A DNA stretch of 64,000 nt, taken from contig NZ_AKVN02000001.1 in NCBI RefSeq assembly GCF_000271485.2, positions 1,306,001-1,370,000 on the forward strand, read 5' to 3'. Under the pieces are notes generated by a model. That model was not told where the DNA came from. It saw nothing but the letters and a program-made list of their open reading frames with translations, and made no database searches. Shown here one piece after another: positions 1 to 9,715 of the stretch; positions within the stretch are counted from its first letter, which is position 1; each line of letters opens with the position of its first letter. The DNA is from Pelosinus fermentans DSM 17108 (GTDB lineage Bacteria > Bacillota > Negativicutes > DSM-13327). The position numbers were made by a program, and so were the translations under genes.

Positions 1-131
<131 letters not shown>

Positions 132-166
132 TTGACTAACAAAAAAAATAGGGGGAGAACACATAT

Positions 167-493
167 ATGATTATGGTTAGAGCAATTGTTAGACCAGATA
201 AAAAAGAAGTAGTTCTTGACGAACTTTCCAGCGCTGGGTTTCATGCTGCTACTGTAGTAGATGTTGTAGGCCGCGGGAAACAAAAGGGGATCAAGTTTGG
301 TGATGTTATATATGATGAAATTCCGAAAAGTCTTATTATGTTAGTCATTAATGATGAAGATAAAGAGGATGTACTGGATGTTATTATCCGCCATGCTAAG
401 ACCGGTGATGAGGGGGCTTTTGGCGACGGGAAAATATTTATCAGTTCCACGGACGAAGTGTATACCGTTTCCAGCGGCGTTGCTGGGCTATAG
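167..493 (+). CDS. nifI1: NifI1, PII-family nitrogenase regulator
   Basis: This 108-residue PII (GlnB) family protein starts MIMVRAIVRPDKKEVV and has the NifI1-type region GRGKQKGIKFG where ordinary GlnB carries its T-loop. It ends with the PII signature GAFGDGKIFISSTDEVYTV. A ribosome site GGGGGAG (151-157) sits 9 bases before the ATG; a second ATG two codons later is possible. NifI1 pairs with NifI2 to block the catalytic component when ammonium is available, and 2-oxoglutarate relieves the block; this is known from methanogens and applied here by homology. It lies between anfH and anfD, with nifI2 starting 12 bases after its stop. Confidence 0.93.
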   Translation: MIMVRAIVRPDKKEVVLDELSSAGFHAATVVDVVGRGKQKGIKFGDVIYDEIPKSLIMLVINDEDKEDVLDVIIRHAKTGDEGAFGDGKIFISSTDEVYTVSSGVAGL

Positions 494-505
494 GGGGGCG
501 GTCTT

Positions 506-913
506 ATGAAAGAAATTATAGCTGTAGTACGGATTAATAAGGTCAGTGCTACCAAAAAGGCATTGGTACAAGTAGGGGCTGCCGGTTTTACAGCTTTAAA
601 GGTCATGGGGCGGGGCAGATTAGTAGAGGATAAAGCTGTAATTGCTGAACGTAGAGCGACCCTATTAGCCTTAGCTCAAAAAGATGATTATAATACGGAA
701 AAGCTGATAACCGAATTCTTAGACGGGACTCGTTTGTTTCCCCGCAGGATGTTTACAGTTTTAGCTCATGACGAAGATGTGTCTAAGATTGTCGCGGCCA
801 TCATTGAAGCCAATAGAACGGATTACAATGTTGGTGATGGGAAAATCTTTGTATTGCCAGTGCTTGATGCAGTAAGGGTAAGAACGAGAGAATCCGGAGA
901 TGCGGCAATATAG
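506..913 (+). CDS. nifI2: NifI2, PII-family nitrogenase regulator
   Basis: This 135-residue partner of NifI1 starts MKEIIAVVRINKVSATKKAL. It has the longer NifI2-type insert (about residues 45-85, including DGTRLFPRRMFTVLAHD) and the PII C-terminal signature NVGDGKIFVLPVLDAVRVRT. A GGGGGG stretch about 7 bases before the ATG serves as ribosome site. NifI1-NifI2 complexes bind the nitrogenase dimer and switch it off in response to nitrogen status. Placement between anfH and anfD suggests that control is aimed at this Fe-only enzyme. The gene is co-directional with anfD, 51 bases upstream of it. Confidence 0.93.
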   Translation: MKEIIAVVRINKVSATKKALVQVGAAGFTALKVMGRGRLVEDKAVIAERRATLLALAQKDDYNTEKLITEFLDGTRLFPRRMFTVLAHDEDVSKIVAAIIEANRTDYNVGDGKIFVLPVLDAVRVRTRESGDAAI

Positions 914-2530
<1,617 letters not shown>

Positions 2531-2542
2531 GGGAGGATAGTT

Positions 2543-2893
2543 ATGGAGGATATGATGAAAGACAGAGTTGAGCAACTAGTAGATTATATTATGAAAAATT
2601 GTTTGTGGCAGTTCCACTCTCGTGCCTGGGACAGAGAGAAACAAAATGAGGGAATCTTGACGAAAACCATGCAGATATTATGCGAAGAACCTGTTGAAAA
2701 AGAAACTCCCATGGATAAAGTGTATTGGGTGGATGCCGTATGTTTGGCAGATGCTTTTAAAAAGCGTTATTCCTGGTTGGCTGCTTTGGACAAAGACGAA
2801 ATCAAACTGCTCATGCAGGGACTCAAAGAGCGCATGGATTATTTAACGATAACAGGATCTCTTAATGCAGAGCTTACCGATCCTCATTATTAA
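2543..2893 (+). CDS. anfG: Iron-only nitrogenase delta chain AnfG
   Basis: A 116-residue protein between anfD and anfK. Its sequence ([20 protein letters not shown], then [16 protein letters not shown] and [16 protein letters not shown]) matches the small delta subunit found only in the vanadium and iron-only nitrogenases. AnfG stabilises the AnfDK core and is needed for full activity. An internal ATG at codon 4 or 5 could be the real start; GGGAGG lies 7 to 8 bases before the first ATG. Presence of this gene rules out a molybdenum nitrogenase. Confidence 0.96.
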   Translation: MEDMMKDRVEQLVDYIMKNCLWQFHSRAWDREKQNEGILTKTMQILCEEPVEKETPMDKVYWVDAVCLADAFKKRYSWLAALDKDEIKLLMQGLKERMDYLTITGSLNAELTDPHY

Positions 2894-2960
2894 AGTGTAT
2901 AGATAAAAACTGTGCCGTCACGGCGGACGCAAAATGAAACGAAAAGGAAGGAGTATTTCT

Positions 2961-4349
2961 ATGCAATGTGAAGTGAAAAACAAAGAGCGTGCCGGCGTTA
3001 TCAATCCAATATTAACATGCCAGCCTTGTGGCGCGCAGTATGCCAGTATAGGAATAAAAGAATGTATTGGGATTGTTCATGGAGGTCAGGGCTGCGTTAT
3101 GTTCGTCCGCCTGCTGTTCTCTCAGCATTTTAAAGAAAGCTTTGAGCTTGCATCTTCTTCCCTCCATGAGGATGGTGCAGTGTTTGGTGCTACCCATCGT
3201 GTGGAAGAAGCGGTAGATGTGCTCTTGATGCGGTATCCTCATGTGAAAGTTATACCCATCATCTCAACCTGCTCAACAGAAGTTATCGGTGATGATATTG
3301 ATGGTGTCGTTTTGAAGCTGAATAACGGACTTTTAAAAGAAAAGTATGCTGGTCGGGAAGTTCATCTCATTCCCATTCATTCCCCTAGTTTTAAAGGGAG
3401 TATGGTGAGCGGCTACGATGTTGCGGTAAAGGACATTATAAGTCATTTTGCCAAAAAAGATAAACCAAACGGAAAAATTAACCTGTTCACTGGATGGGTG
3501 AATCCGGGGGATGTAACAGCAATTAAACATCTTCTATCCGAAATGCAGGTAGATGCCAATGTTCTTTTCGAAATCGAAAGTTTTGATTCTCCGCTGATGC
3601 CAGACGGCAACTCGGTATCTTATGGTAATACGACAATTGCGGATCTGACCGAAACAGCCGATGCCCTGGGGACGATTGCGCTAAACAGATATGAAGGCGG
3701 TCAGGCTGCTAAATATCTTGAAAATGAATTTGATATTCCGACTATTATTGGACCGACTCCGATCGGCATCCGCAATACGGATATTTTTCTTCAGAATGTG
3801 AAGAAAATGACTGGCAAGCCAATTCCTGAGTCTCTTGTTCGTGAGCGAGGCATTGCTATTGATGCACTGACGGATCTTACCCATATGTTTTTTGCTGACA
3901 AGAAAGTCGCTATCTACGGGAATGCTGATCTTGTCATCGGTCTTGCAGAGTTCTGTCTTGATCTGGAGATGAAGCCTATGTTGTTACTCTTGGGTGATGA
4001 TAACACATCCTATCCCAACGATCCCCGCATTAAGGCACTGCAGGAAAACGTTGCTTTTGATATGGAAGTCATTATGAATGCGGATTTGTGGGAACTGGAA
4101 AACCGGATTAAAAACGAGGGACTCGAACTTGATCTAATTCTGGGGCACTCTAAGGGGAGGTTTATCTCCATCGATTACAATATTCCCATGGTACGTGTAG
4201 GTTTCCCCACTTATGACCGTGCAGGACTGTATCGTCATCCAGTTGTCGGCTACGCAGGTGCCACGTGGCTGGGTGAAGAAATGGCAAACACGCTGTTTAC
4301 CGACATGGAATACAAGAAGAACAAGGAATGGGTTCTTAATGTTTGGTAA
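2961..4349 (+). CDS. anfK: Iron-only nitrogenase beta chain AnfK
   Basis: The ATG at 2961 is preceded by GGAAGGAG (2946-2953) and gives MQCEVKNKERAGVINPI, the usual AnfK N terminus. It gives 462 residues, the normal family length. An upstream in-frame ATG at 2934 has no good ribosome site. P-cluster cysteines are visible at C20 (ILTCQPCG), C45 (GGQGCVMF) and C104 (ISTCSTEVIGDD). An additional cysteine at residue 23 (QPCGAQ) stands where, as far as I recall, AnfK proteins have alanine. The C terminus EHKKNKEW-type motif (here EYKKNKEWVLNVW) is conserved. It is the last structural gene of the anf operon. Confidence 0.97.
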   Translation: MQCEVKNKERAGVINPILTCQPCGAQYASIGIKECIGIVHGGQGCVMFVRLLFSQHFKESFELASSSLHEDGAVFGATHRVEEAVDVLLMRYPHVKVIPIISTCSTEVIGDDIDGVVLKLNNGLLKEKYAGREVHLIPIHSPSFKGSMVSGYDVAVKDIISHFAKKDKPNGKINLFTGWVNPGDVTAIKHLLSEMQVDANVLFEIESFDSPLMPDGNSVSYGNTTIADLTETADALGTIALNRYEGGQAAKYLENEFDIPTIIGPTPIGIRNTDIFLQNVKKMTGKPIPESLVRERGIAIDALTDLTHMFFADKKVAIYGNADLVIGLAEFCLDLEMKPMLLLLGDDNTSYPNDPRIKALQENVAFDMEVIMNADLWELENRIKNEGLELDLILGHSKGRFISIDYNIPMVRVGFPTYDRAGLYRHPVVGYAGATWLGEEMANTLFTDMEYKKNKEWVLNVW

Positions 4350-4414
4350 GCACATGGAATGCATAGGATTCTAAAGCAAGCAATGAATGTAAGATATATT
4401 CCGTTATGTATTGA

Positions 4415-4456
4415 GATTCTGCCAGTTCCTGATGATGATCAGGTTCTGGCAGAATC
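4415..4456 (+). terminator. Hairpin between anfK and nifB
   Basis: Arms GATTCTGCCAG..CCTGAT and ATCAGG..CTGGCAGAATC pair over about 17 bases with one two-base internal mismatch. No run of T follows (next bases are attaaaaag), so it is a weak terminator, or a processing or stabilising hairpin protecting the abundant anf transcript and lowering read-through into nifB. Confidence 0.55.
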
Positions 4457-4512
4457 ATTAAAAAGAGGATTCCGGTAGAGGATCAATATAGAAGAAGTTT
4501 GAGGTGAAAAAT

Positions 4513-5436
4513 ATGGATTGCCCAGGTTCAACGTCGGATACGAAAATGCAAACGGCTGCTGCTATGTTGGAGAAAACCCAGAAGCATCCTTGTTACTCCT
4601 TTGACGCTCATCAAAAATTTGCTAGGATGCATCTGCCTGTTGCGCCTTACTGTAATATTAGCTGTAATTATTGTAATCGTAAATTTGACTGTGTAAATGA
4701 GAGTCGTCCAGGTGTAACCAGTGAAATACTTACGCCACAAGCGGCCAAGAAAAAGTTTGACAGGGTAAGTGAAAAGGTTGAAGAGCTTAGTGTAGTAGGG
4801 ATTGCAGGACCTGGGGATGCTTTAGCTGATTGGGAAAATACAAGGAATACTATAGAACTGATTCGTAAAGAAAAACCGCAGATTGTTTTTTGTCTTTCGA
4901 CAAATGGCTTGCTGTTGCCTGAATATGCCCAGGAAATTGTAGAACTTGGCGTGAGCCATGTTACAGTAACGGTAAATTGTTTAGATCCTGCTATTGGGGC
5001 AAAGATCTATAAACATATTAATTACAAGGGACAGCATTACGAAGGAGAAGCGGGTGTTGCCATTCTGATTGCAAACCAATTGGCTGGTATTTCAAAACTC
5101 ACAAGCCAGGGGATTATTGTAAAAATTAATATTGTAATGTTAAAGGGCATCAATGATCATCACATTCCAGAAGTGGTTAAGAAGATGAAGGAACTTGGTG
5201 TTTATATTACCAATATTATGCCGCTGATTCCAGCTCCGGGCAGTGTGTTTGAAAATTTCCCTCAGACTACCATGAAAGATGTTAATGAGATGAGAAATTC
5301 CTGTGAATTAGATGTCATGCAAATGCGCCACTGTAAACAATGCCGTGCAGATGCTATCGGATTGCTTGGTGAAGATCGTTCCCAAGAATTTCGGGATCAT
5401 GAGGAATCCCTTACTGTTTTTCAACAGGTAATGTAA
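4513..5436 (+). CDS. nifB: Nitrogenase cofactor biosynthesis protein NifB (short form)
   Basis: This 307-residue radical-SAM enzyme builds NifB-co, the [8Fe-9S-C] precursor needed by every nitrogenase type. The radical-SAM cluster motif CNISCNYC is at C47/C51/C54. The central region (VVGIAGPGDALAD, LSTNGLLL, VTVTVNCLDP) and the C-terminal CKQCRADAIGLLGED are NifB hallmarks. The chain stops after this motif, so the NifX-like domain found in many bacterial NifBs is absent. The ATG at 4513 follows GAGGTG (4501-4506); a GTG at 4504 is inside that ribosome site and was not chosen. No nifEN is in view, and FeFe-co assembly may not need it, so NifB is the key assembly gene here. Confidence 0.96.
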   Translation: MDCPGSTSDTKMQTAAAMLEKTQKHPCYSFDAHQKFARMHLPVAPYCNISCNYCNRKFDCVNESRPGVTSEILTPQAAKKKFDRVSEKVEELSVVGIAGPGDALADWENTRNTIELIRKEKPQIVFCLSTNGLLLPEYAQEIVELGVSHVTVTVNCLDPAIGAKIYKHINYKGQHYEGEAGVAILIANQLAGISKLTSQGIIVKINIVMLKGINDHHIPEVVKKMKELGVYITNIMPLIPAPGSVFENFPQTTMKDVNEMRNSCELDVMQMRHCKQCRADAIGLLGEDRSQEFRDHEESLTVFQQVM

Positions 5437-5469
5437 TGCTAGTTAAAGATTGGAAGGAGAGTGGTCCAA

Positions 5470-6555
5470 ATGAGACAGATGGTTATGGTGTCTGATCAGA
5501 CGATCAATGAAGCATTACGCTTAGGTACATCAATGGCTGCTATTGAGTTGATGATACCGATTTTGAAAAAATATGGAATAGCAAACTTCGATGTATCTCT
5601 TGATTATTTGCCAAGTGATGGTGTTCCAAAGCAGCTTCTTTTACACCCGCTGCTGCGCTGTAAAATTCATTCTTCCTTGGACGAAATAGCAAAGGTCAGA
5701 CAAATGGGATTTTCAAAAGTAATCCTTTCCTGGTTTCATCAGCCCTCTCAGTCTTCATTGGATCAACTTACAGAAGCATTAACGGCAGCCCAGGAATTTG
5801 CTCAGGAAATCTATTTATGTATTGAAAATGCAGAAGAACTTACTATACCTGAGTTAACTTCCTATTGGTCACTACTATCTCGTTATCGGGTGAAACGATT
5901 TATTTATCAAGATGTGAGAAGCAGCTTGGAGCCTTTGGGTGTCTGCCGAAAATTAGAGAGCTTGCAGCAGACAGTACCTTGTCCCATCGAATTTCATGGA
6001 CATAATACCTATGGATTAGCTACTGCCAATAGCTTGGCAGCGCTAAGGTCAGGAGTTCAATATGTGGCAGCAGCAGTGAGTGGTATCGGATCGCCAAATC
6101 ATGCTGCCATGGAAGAAGTCTTGATGGCGGTGAAACATTTATGGAAACAAGATCAAGTGCCGTCAGGAAGTTCCCTGACCGCAGATTGTATAGAGATACT
6201 ATCCTATATGGGGATTTCACTGCCTGTTGATAAGGCTTTGATTGGCCGGGATGTATTCGCTCATGAATCAGGAATACATGTGGATGGCATTACCAAAAAC
6301 CCGCTGCTTTATGAAGTCATTCAACCAGAGGAAGTGGGGCAAACCAGGCAATTGATCATTGGTAAGCATTCGGGAACTGCGTCTCTTAAAATAAAATTTT
6401 TGCAATGGAATTTAGAATTGGATCAGGCAGAAGCCTTAGAATTGTTAGAAAAGGTCAGGAGACTCGCATCTGTGCAAAAAAGACCGTTATCTGATTTAGA
6501 GCTGCATCAGCTATATTGGCGAAGGAATCAAATGGATCAAAGTCAGTTGGGGTAG
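5470..6555 (+). CDS. nifV-omega: Homocitrate synthase omega-type subunit
   Basis: A 361-residue HMGL/isopropylmalate-synthase family protein. The N-terminal half has a degenerate TIM barrel that retains PIEFHGHNTYGLATANS. The C-terminal half carries the region missing from its neighbour: FAHESGIHVDGITKNP and LIIGKHSGTASLK. This matches the split homocitrate synthase of Clostridium pasteurianum, where NifV-omega supplies the C-terminal part. Homocitrate is the organic ligand of the nitrogenase cofactor. The ATG at 5470 follows GGAAGGAG (5452-5459) by 10 bases; a GTG at 5461 lacks spacing. The gene follows nifB by 33 bases, so the two are probably co-transcribed. Confidence 0.9.
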   Translation: MRQMVMVSDQTINEALRLGTSMAAIELMIPILKKYGIANFDVSLDYLPSDGVPKQLLLHPLLRCKIHSSLDEIAKVRQMGFSKVILSWFHQPSQSSLDQLTEALTAAQEFAQEIYLCIENAEELTIPELTSYWSLLSRYRVKRFIYQDVRSSLEPLGVCRKLESLQQTVPCPIEFHGHNTYGLATANSLAALRSGVQYVAAAVSGIGSPNHAAMEEVLMAVKHLWKQDQVPSGSSLTADCIEILSYMGISLPVDKALIGRDVFAHESGIHVDGITKNPLLYEVIQPEEVGQTRQLIIGKHSGTASLKIKFLQWNLELDQAEALELLEKVRRLASVQKRPLSDLELHQLYWRRNQMDQSQLG

Positions 6556-6582
6556 CTTCCAGGGATAGAGGAGGATTGTACC

Positions 6583-7449
6583 ATGGATGGTAAAATGGGA
6601 TTCCAACTTGTTGACACTACCTTTCGTGATGGCGAGCAGTCAGCAGGGGTTGTTTTTTCTACTGAAGAAAAAATAAATATGGCGATTGCTTTGGATCGGG
6701 CTGGTGTTGCTTGGATTGAGGCTGGTACACCAGCAATGGGGCAAGAAGAGCAAGAAACCTTACGTTCTCTTTTGGCATTACCTTTGCGGACAACCTTAAT
6801 TGCTTGGAATCGGGCAGAATTGGCTGATATTCGTGCATCCTTATCCTGTGGCTTTTCTTGTATTCATATTTCATTACCAGTATCTGATTTGCATATATCC
6901 CAAAAGCTGAAAAAAGATCGTGAATGGGTGATTCAGCAATTGAAGACGGCATTGCAGCTAGTCCAAAGTTATGGCTGTACGATTACAGTAGGTGCGGAAG
7001 ATACTTCAAGAGCAGATTCTGATTTTTTCCTGAAATTTGCTGATGTTGCTGCTCAATATGGGGCCACGAGAATTCGATTTGCCGATACGGTAGGCTGCTT
7101 GGACCCGTTTATGACATTCGATCGTTTGCAGGATGTAGTCAAACGATGTTCCCTTCCTATTGAATTTCATGGTCATAATGATTTTGGTCTGGCTACAGCC
7201 AATACGTTAGCTGCCTTTCAGGCTGGAGTTCAGTTTGCAAGTGTTACCTTAGCAGGGATTGGTGAACGGGCGGGAAATGCATCCTTAGAGGAAGTTGTGG
7301 CTTCCTTGGAAAAATTTTATGGATATCATTGCGGCATTGAAGCAAGTCATTTAGGTTCATTAGCCGATTTAGTTGCGAAGGCAAGCAATAGACCTTTATT
7401 TCCTTATCGTCCCGTGGTGGGATCCGTTTGCCGAAAGACTATATTGTAG
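6583..7449 (+). CDS. nifV-alpha: Homocitrate synthase alpha-type subunit
   Basis: This 288-residue subunit holds the catalytic N-terminal barrel. It has VDTTFRDGEQSAGVVFS near residue 10 (the DxTLRDGEQ metal and substrate motif, here with F for L), GAEDTSRAD, and the metal-binding PIEFHGHNDFGLATANT near residue 200. It lacks the GIHVDG/GKHSG region, which the preceding omega gene provides. Together the pair should condense acetyl-CoA and 2-oxoglutarate to homocitrate. The start is chosen from AGAGGAGG about 7 bases before the ATG. Both subunits share EFHGHN and TANxLAA blocks, so they look like a divided duplication. Confidence 0.9.
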   Translation: MDGKMGFQLVDTTFRDGEQSAGVVFSTEEKINMAIALDRAGVAWIEAGTPAMGQEEQETLRSLLALPLRTTLIAWNRAELADIRASLSCGFSCIHISLPVSDLHISQKLKKDREWVIQQLKTALQLVQSYGCTITVGAEDTSRADSDFFLKFADVAAQYGATRIRFADTVGCLDPFMTFDRLQDVVKRCSLPIEFHGHNDFGLATANTLAAFQAGVQFASVTLAGIGERAGNASLEEVVASLEKFYGYHCGIEASHLGSLADLVAKASNRPLFPYRPVVGSVCRKTIL

Positions 7450-7489
7450 TGAGTACAAGGAAGTGTACTACCCAAAAGAGGAGAAAAAT

Positions 7490-8035
7490 ATGAAAAATAT
7501 TGCTCATCATTATTTCGCCTATGGTTCGAATATGAATTTAATGCAAATGCAGCAACGATGTTTGAACCCTAAAGTGCTCGGAATTGCTCGTTTACCTGGA
7601 TACAGAGTTGAATTTTATGGATATTCTGCCATATGGGACGGAGGACAGGAAACGGTAGTTACTGATCTTGATTCGGAAGTTTGGGGTGTGTTATACGAAT
7701 TGCAGTTTTCTGATCGGGAGCAGCTAGACTTTTATGTAGACGCCCGTTTTGATGGAACAGGACAGTATTTTCACTATCCCTTGGATGTAATCGATAGTGA
7801 GCAAAGAGCAATCGATGCTGTGATTTATAAAAAAGATAAAGGCGGTGAAGAGACATCTCCTAGTGCAGAATATTTAAGTTTCATTATACAAGGTGCAAAA
7901 GAACAAGGCTTACCGGAAGGGTATATAGCATTATTGCAGAATAGAATAACCAAGCCCGCTGCATATGCGGTGCCTCTCGTGAGAAAATCGAAGTTCAGTT
8001 ATATGAACATCAGTTGCGGCGATTGTGGTGAATAA
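7490..8035 (+). CDS. Gamma-glutamylcyclotransferase-family protein
   Basis: Starting at the ATG at 7490 (AAGAGGAG seven bases before) gives 181 residues opening with HYFAYGSNMNLMQM, the YGSN substrate loop of the GGCT/AIG2-like fold. The chain continues with LPGYRVEFYGYSAIWDGGQETVV and VWGVLYELQF, also typical. Members release 5-oxoproline from gamma-glutamyl amines or peptides; the substrate here is unknown. A longer frame start at 7373 overlaps nifV-alpha and is not used. The neighbours are a glutamine amidotransferase and a flavin-fold protein, suggesting a small gamma-glutamyl or amine metabolism group placed behind the nif genes. Confidence 0.75.
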   Translation: MKNIAHHYFAYGSNMNLMQMQQRCLNPKVLGIARLPGYRVEFYGYSAIWDGGQETVVTDLDSEVWGVLYELQFSDREQLDFYVDARFDGTGQYFHYPLDVIDSEQRAIDAVIYKKDKGGEETSPSAEYLSFIIQGAKEQGLPEGYIALLQNRITKPAAYAVPLVRKSKFSYMNISCGDCGE

Positions 8036-8076
8036 AATTCTCTTTAAAATCCAGTTATGAAAGGATAGAAACAAGC

Positions 8077-8790
8077 ATGAGACTCCATTATTTGCAGCAT
8101 GTCCCATTTGAAAATCCCGGCAGCATTTTAACATGGGCAAAGGAAAATGACCATGTTATAACCAATACACAATTATATCAAAATGCCTCATTGCCAAAAC
8201 AGCAGGATTTTGATTGGCTTGTGGTCATGGGTGGTCCAATGAATATTTATGAAGAAGAGAAATATCCCTGGCTTGCCGCTGAAAAGGCGTTCATCCGAGA
8301 AGCTATTGCATCTGGTAAAGTAATTATTGGTCTATGTCTGGGAGGCCAATTGATTGCCGACGTGATAGGCGGCAAAGTAACGCAAAACCCTTATAAGGAA
8401 ATTGGCTGGCTTCCTCTCCAATTAAGTGAGAAGGCAAGGCTATCACCTTTATTTTCTTTTTTCCCTGAGCAGCCGATTGTTTTTCAGTGGCATGGGGATA
8501 CTTTCAGTGTTCTGCCGGAAGATGCAGAGTGTATCGCCCAAAGTCAAGCCTGCAGGCATCAGGCCTTCATTTATAAAAAAAGAGTGTTTGGATTTCAATA
8601 TCATATGGAGAACACATTGTCCATTATAGAAGGTCTTGTAGAAAATTGCCGCGACGAAATGGTACCGGATCTTTATGTGCAGACGCCGGAAGAGCTCCTA
8701 GCTCACCCTGAATATATCGAACAAAACAATAGGTGGATGAATCAGTTTCTTACACAGCTGGAAAAAATGTATAGAGAGGAGGAACTTTGA
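8077..8790 (+). CDS. Class I glutamine amidotransferase-like protein
   Basis: A 237-residue GATase1 domain protein. The nucleophile is in IIGLCLGGQLIAD (about residue 90), with the oxyanion strand VVMGGPMNIYEEE before it. The catalytic His is in VFGFQYHMENT (FQ[FY]H..E motif, about residue 175). It resembles stand-alone GMP-synthase-like amidotransferases (GuaA glutaminase-domain homologues) that act on gamma-glutamyl compounds. No synthetase domain is present. Its stop overlaps the start of the next gene (TGATG), so translation is coupled. The specific substrate cannot be told. Confidence 0.8.
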   Translation: MRLHYLQHVPFENPGSILTWAKENDHVITNTQLYQNASLPKQQDFDWLVVMGGPMNIYEEEKYPWLAAEKAFIREAIASGKVIIGLCLGGQLIADVIGGKVTQNPYKEIGWLPLQLSEKARLSPLFSFFPEQPIVFQWHGDTFSVLPEDAECIAQSQACRHQAFIYKKRVFGFQYHMENTLSIIEGLVENCRDEMVPDLYVQTPEELLAHPEYIEQNNRWMNQFLTQLEKMYREEEL

Positions 8791-9323
8791 TGCATCAGGT
8801 TAGTTATACCAAGAGAAATTGTACAGATCAAAATAAAATTGAAACATTTCTTTTGCAAGAAAGAGTGGGCGTACTTGGAATGGTAAGCGATAGTTTGCCC
8901 TATGCCGTTCCGGTAAATTATGTATGGCACAACGGTTCTATTTACTTTCATGGTATGGGTTCAGGGAAAAAGGTAGAGATCCTTTCTCAAAGTCCTCCTG
9001 TTTGTTTCACTATATATAAAGAACATGGAACAGTAACCGATCCGGTTCCCTGTCATGCCGATACATCCTATATGAGTGTTATGATTTTCGGTAAGGCTGA
9101 AAAGGTGACTGATTATGAAGAGGCTGCTGCGGTTCTTCAGGAATTGCTTGAAAAATTCATGCCTGAATATTATAGCCATCCCTTAACCAGCAATTTGATT
9201 GAGAAATACCGCTCGGGAATGGATGGGAATGGGGTTGCAGTTTATCGGCTAACGCCACAGGAAATGACGGCGAAAGAAAACGCGGTGGAAGCGGATCAAT
9301 TGTTTAACCAAAAAGAGCAGTGA
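8790..9323 (+). CDS. PNPOx-fold (NimA-like) flavoprotein
   Basis: This 177-residue protein is of the pyridoxamine 5-phosphate oxidase split-barrel type. It shows the usual start ERVGVLGMVSDSLPYAVPVNYV and the strand SIYFHGMGSGKKVEIL with a flavin-binding GKK. Later come PPVCFTIY and YMSVMIFGKAEKV, as in NimA/5-nitroimidazole-reductase-like proteins. These usually bind FMN or F420-like cofactors and reduce small molecules. The ATG at 8790 overlaps the previous stop and has GAGGAGG about 6 bases before. It ends the three-gene group 7490-9323. Confidence 0.75.
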   Translation: MHQVSYTKRNCTDQNKIETFLLQERVGVLGMVSDSLPYAVPVNYVWHNGSIYFHGMGSGKKVEILSQSPPVCFTIYKEHGTVTDPVPCHADTSYMSVMIFGKAEKVTDYEEAAAVLQELLEKFMPEYYSHPLTSNLIEKYRSGMDGNGVAVYRLTPQEMTAKENAVEADQLFNQKEQ

Positions 9324-9354
9324 TTCATGATAAATTCTTTGCTACTGTCAGTAA

Positions 9355-9432
9355 TCGCAGAGGCGCAGAGTACGCTGAGGGGGATTTTTTAATCCGATTT
9401 ATTTCTCCTCTGTGTTCTCTGCGCCTCTGCGG
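9355..9432 (+). repeat. Dispersed palindromic repeat, GCAGAG type
   Basis: An imperfect inverted repeat with left arm CGCAGAGGCGCAGAG (from 9356) and right arm CTCTGCGCCTCTGCG (ending about 9431), separated by a T-rich centre. Related half-copies lie at 20373-20402 and 51070-51099, and a GCGAAG subfamily is at 35329, 36199 and 39095. It follows a gene end. No open reading frame is inside. Confidence 0.8.
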
Positions 9433-9457
9433 TTAAAAATATTGATCTTTTTTTTAG

Positions 9458-9513
9458 TTTACATAGAAGCCAACATTTTGCTGTGCAGCAGGATGTTGGC
9501 TTCTCTATGTAAA
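9458..9513 (+). repeat. Long hairpin in the 9324-9715 gap
   Basis: Arms TTTACATAG..AAGCCAACAT and ATGTTGGCTT..CTATGTAAA pair over 19 bases with a two-base bulge and a GC-containing loop. It is preceded, not followed, by a T run, so read on the minus strand it would have an A-then-hairpin layout. Its role is unknown; it could be a transcript end or a small palindromic element. Confidence 0.5.
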
Positions 9514-9588
9514 TAAATAGATTGAAAGCGATGAAACATATGGGTATAATGAAAATAAACTAAAATCATCCTTTGTGTACAATGACGT

Positions 9589-9632
9589 ACCGGTCGGATG
9601 TGCTGATGCACTCTGGAACCGGTTTTAATTTT
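9589..9632 (+). terminator. Terminator-like hairpin ahead of the DUF1858 triad
   Basis: ACCGGT at 9589-9594 can pair with ACCGGT at 9618-9623, enclosing a second stem GTGC/GCAC, and is followed by TTTAATTTT. This is a weak intrinsic terminator or a leader attenuator about 85 bases before the gene starting at 9716. Confidence 0.4.
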
Positions 9633-9715
9633 AGGTAAGAGAAAAAAGTTAGTAATTAAAAACGATAAAAACGGATATTCTGTAAATGACCAGGCAGTAA
9701 AAGGGAGGGAAGGAT

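Noticed and set aside
2934-2960. Earlier ATG for anfK at 2934
   Set aside because: It places the good GGAAGGAG site inside the coding region; the 2961 start gives the family N terminus and 462 residues.
5470-7449. nifV pair as leucine-pathway isopropylmalate synthases
   Set aside because: Each protein lacks half of the normal enzyme and they follow nifB directly; the split matches the omega/alpha homocitrate synthase pattern.
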